Notes under the pieces: generated by a model
Told to the model about the DNA's origin: nothing
What the model saw: only the letters and a program-made list of their open reading frames with translations
Database searches by the model: none
Translations under genes and position numbers: made by a program
In this document: one piece after another, positions 15,280 to 15,860 of the stretch
How positions within the stretch are numbered: the first letter of the stretch is position 1
Layout: each line of letters begins with the position of its first letter
DNA from: Synechococcus sp. CO36386bin_37
Lineage (GTDB): Bacteria > Cyanobacteriota > Cyanobacteriia > PCC-6307 > Cyanobiaceae
Direction of reading: 5' to 3'
Assembly (NCBI GenBank): GCA_011525445.1
Contig: WTGE01000430.1
Coordinates: 1 to 15,860 of the forward strand
Length of the DNA: 15,860 nt

Positions 15280-15525
15280 ATGGAACCTCGCTCCTTGCCA
15301 GTCGCCCGCCGGGTCTCACTGTTGGTCAATGCCCTTGATGGAGCGAAACGGACCAATGAAGCGCTGGCACGCTGTACCAATGGTGAGGAAATGCTGGATG
15401 TACTTCAGGGTGCCTCGCAAAAGTTGAGGCTTGGTTTAAGCCGCGAGCAACTTCGCAACACCCCACCGATTCGAGATTGGATTTGGTGGAAAAATAAAGA
15501 AGCCGTTGTAACTATTGGCAACTGA
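15280..15525 (+). CDS. Small Nif11-like protein of unknown function
   Basis: This 81-residue cytoplasmic protein has a helical region (about 8-58) whose pattern resembles the Nif11 domain seen in many small cyanobacterial proteins and in leader peptides of ribosomal natural products: a hydrophobic helix, a short polar turn (CTNGEEML), then a second helix with LGLSREQL. The end TPPIRDWIWWKNKEAVVTIGN is unlike a leader peptide: there is no Gly-Gly cleavage motif and no Cys/Ser/Thr-rich core, so a natural-product precursor is unlikely. The ATG at 15280 is chosen; a TTG two codons upstream is possible. No strong ribosome site is visible. It is the only complete gene on the plus strand and is transcribed away from the phosphatase-recCBD run. 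The gene call is good; the Nif11 assignment is moderate. Confidence 0.7.
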   Translation: MEPRSLPVARRVSLLVNALDGAKRTNEALARCTNGEEMLDVLQGASQKLRLGLSREQLRNTPPIRDWIWWKNKEAVVTIGN

Positions 15526-15592
15526 TCTATCAATTATCAATGTTTATGTTGAAATATTAATCTGTTTTTAAGTAATTTTGGGGTTGGATCCA

Positions 15593-15626
15593 CTTGCAAT
15601 ATACAAATTTACTCTTGCAACTATAC
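15593..15626. repeat. Direct repeat CTTGCAA(C)TATAC, start-to-start 21 nt
   Basis: CTTGCAATATAC (15593-15604) recurs as CTTGCAACTATAC (15614-15626), differing by one inserted C. A spacing of 21 nt puts both copies on the same face of the DNA helix, as for paired operator half-sites. No regulator can be named. Confidence 0.4.
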
Positions 15627-15711
15627 GCCGATCAGAAAATGATTTATATCAATCTCAACTACTTTCAGCATGCTCACGATCAATGGCGTAGCAAAAATCC
15701 ATTTTTTTAAC

Positions 15712-15730
15712 GCTAATGATTATCATGATC
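15712..15730. promoter_or_regulatory. Fur-like iron box
   Basis: On the minus strand, 15712-15730 reads GATCATGATAATCATTAGC and matches the E. coli Fur consensus GATAATGATAATCATTATC at 17 of 19 positions. Fur with Fe2+ binds such sites and blocks transcription, releasing it in iron starvation. There is no convincing gene within 100 nt, so the target is probably to the right of the window, read on the plus strand. The match is seen; function is inferred, and cyanobacterial Fur sites can deviate from the enterobacterial consensus. Confidence 0.5.
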
Positions 15731-15853
15731 TCCAGTCTCTAATGACATTATTGAATCTATTTTATTCATTCAAAGAGAACATGGATGGGCCAACAATATT
15801 CGCCTAAATCAAACGATCCAGTAGGGTGGTATGGTTCAAAGTTATGAGAGAGT

Positions 15854-15859
15854 TATAAT
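15854..15859 (+). promoter_or_regulatory. Perfect TATAAT hexamer, possible -10 element
   Basis: TATAAT sits at the very edge of the window. No good -35 hexamer lies 16-18 nt upstream (TGGTTC at 15832-15837 is the nearest weak match). In an AT-rich stretch such a hexamer may be chance. It overlaps a short open frame starting at ATG 15831, so the two readings compete. Confidence 0.25.
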
Positions 15860-15860
15860 A

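Larger units (their letters stand above)
15526..15860. other. AT-rich region without a convincing complete gene
   Basis: From the stop of the Nif11-like gene to the window end the sequence is visibly richer in A and T than the rest. The longest plus-strand frame from ATG is 45 codons (15670-15807); it has no ribosome site and contains the Fur-like box, so I do not call it. Inside are a tandem TATCAAT pair (15528-15541), a direct repeat spaced 21 nt, a Fur-like palindrome and a TATAAT. It reads as the control region of a gene beyond the right edge. Confidence 0.6.

Noticed and set aside
15670..15807. 45-codon plus-strand frame (MLTINGVAKIHFF...)
   Set aside because: No Shine-Dalgarno, AT-rich, and it contains the Fur-like box, which makes it more likely control DNA.
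15831..15860. Possible start of a gene running off the right edge (MVQSYERVII, AGGG upstream)
   Set aside because: Only ten codons are visible and a perfect TATAAT lies inside it, so it cannot be supported as coding.
1..15860. CRISPR array, tRNA, rRNA, transposase or phage genes
   Set aside because: None seen: no regularly spaced repeats, no cloverleaf in the gaps, no integrase or transposase motifs.

Overview
The window looks like chromosome from a unicellular marine cyanobacterium, most likely a Synechococcus of medium GC content. By eye the coding part is about half GC. The assignment rests on the gene set: a short RRM protein with a glycine tail, a DeaD-type helicase, a stand-alone phosphomannose-isomerase-type cupin, a complete RecBCD and a Nif11-like small protein, all very compactly packed. 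It is inference from recalled gene content, not from a search. Almost everything is on the minus strand, so transcription runs from right to left.

Reading in the direction of transcription (15.2 kb down to 0), a PPP/ApaH-like metallophosphatase overlaps recC by 7 nt. recC overlaps recB by 4 nt and recB overlaps recD by 16 nt. A small cupin follows recD after 19 nt. These five genes look like one operon whose core is the RecBCD helicase/nuclease. After a 123-nt leader carrying two mutually exclusive hairpins comes deaD. Three nt after its stop is a small four-cysteine secreted protein that uses a TTG start. A 326-nt gap without a convincing gene leads to the glycine-rich RRM protein, which ends in a stem-loop terminator. 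A half-size ABC exporter and a CPA2-type cation:proton antiporter close the left side. The antiporter reading frame hits a stop codon after 243 residues, yet family-like sequence appears to resume past it, so it is probably broken or truncated.

On the right, a divergent Nif11-like small gene on the plus strand (15280-15525) is followed by 335 nt of clearly AT-richer DNA without a convincing complete gene. This stretch holds a strong match to the Fur iron-box consensus (17 of 19), a pair of near-identical 12/13-nt direct repeats spaced 21 nt, and a perfect TATAAT at the very end. It looks like the control region of an iron-regulated gene lying beyond the window.

Functionally the window combines double-strand-break repair and DNA degradation (RecBCD), RNA handling (DEAD-box helicase and RRM protein, both cold-associated in cyanobacteria) and membrane transport. 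I did not find a clearly new multi-gene system. The most notable items are the interrupted antiporter, the Fur-like site, the phosphatase fused by overlap to recC, the two-state leader of deaD, and a C8 tract in recB at the junction of the helicase and nuclease domains.
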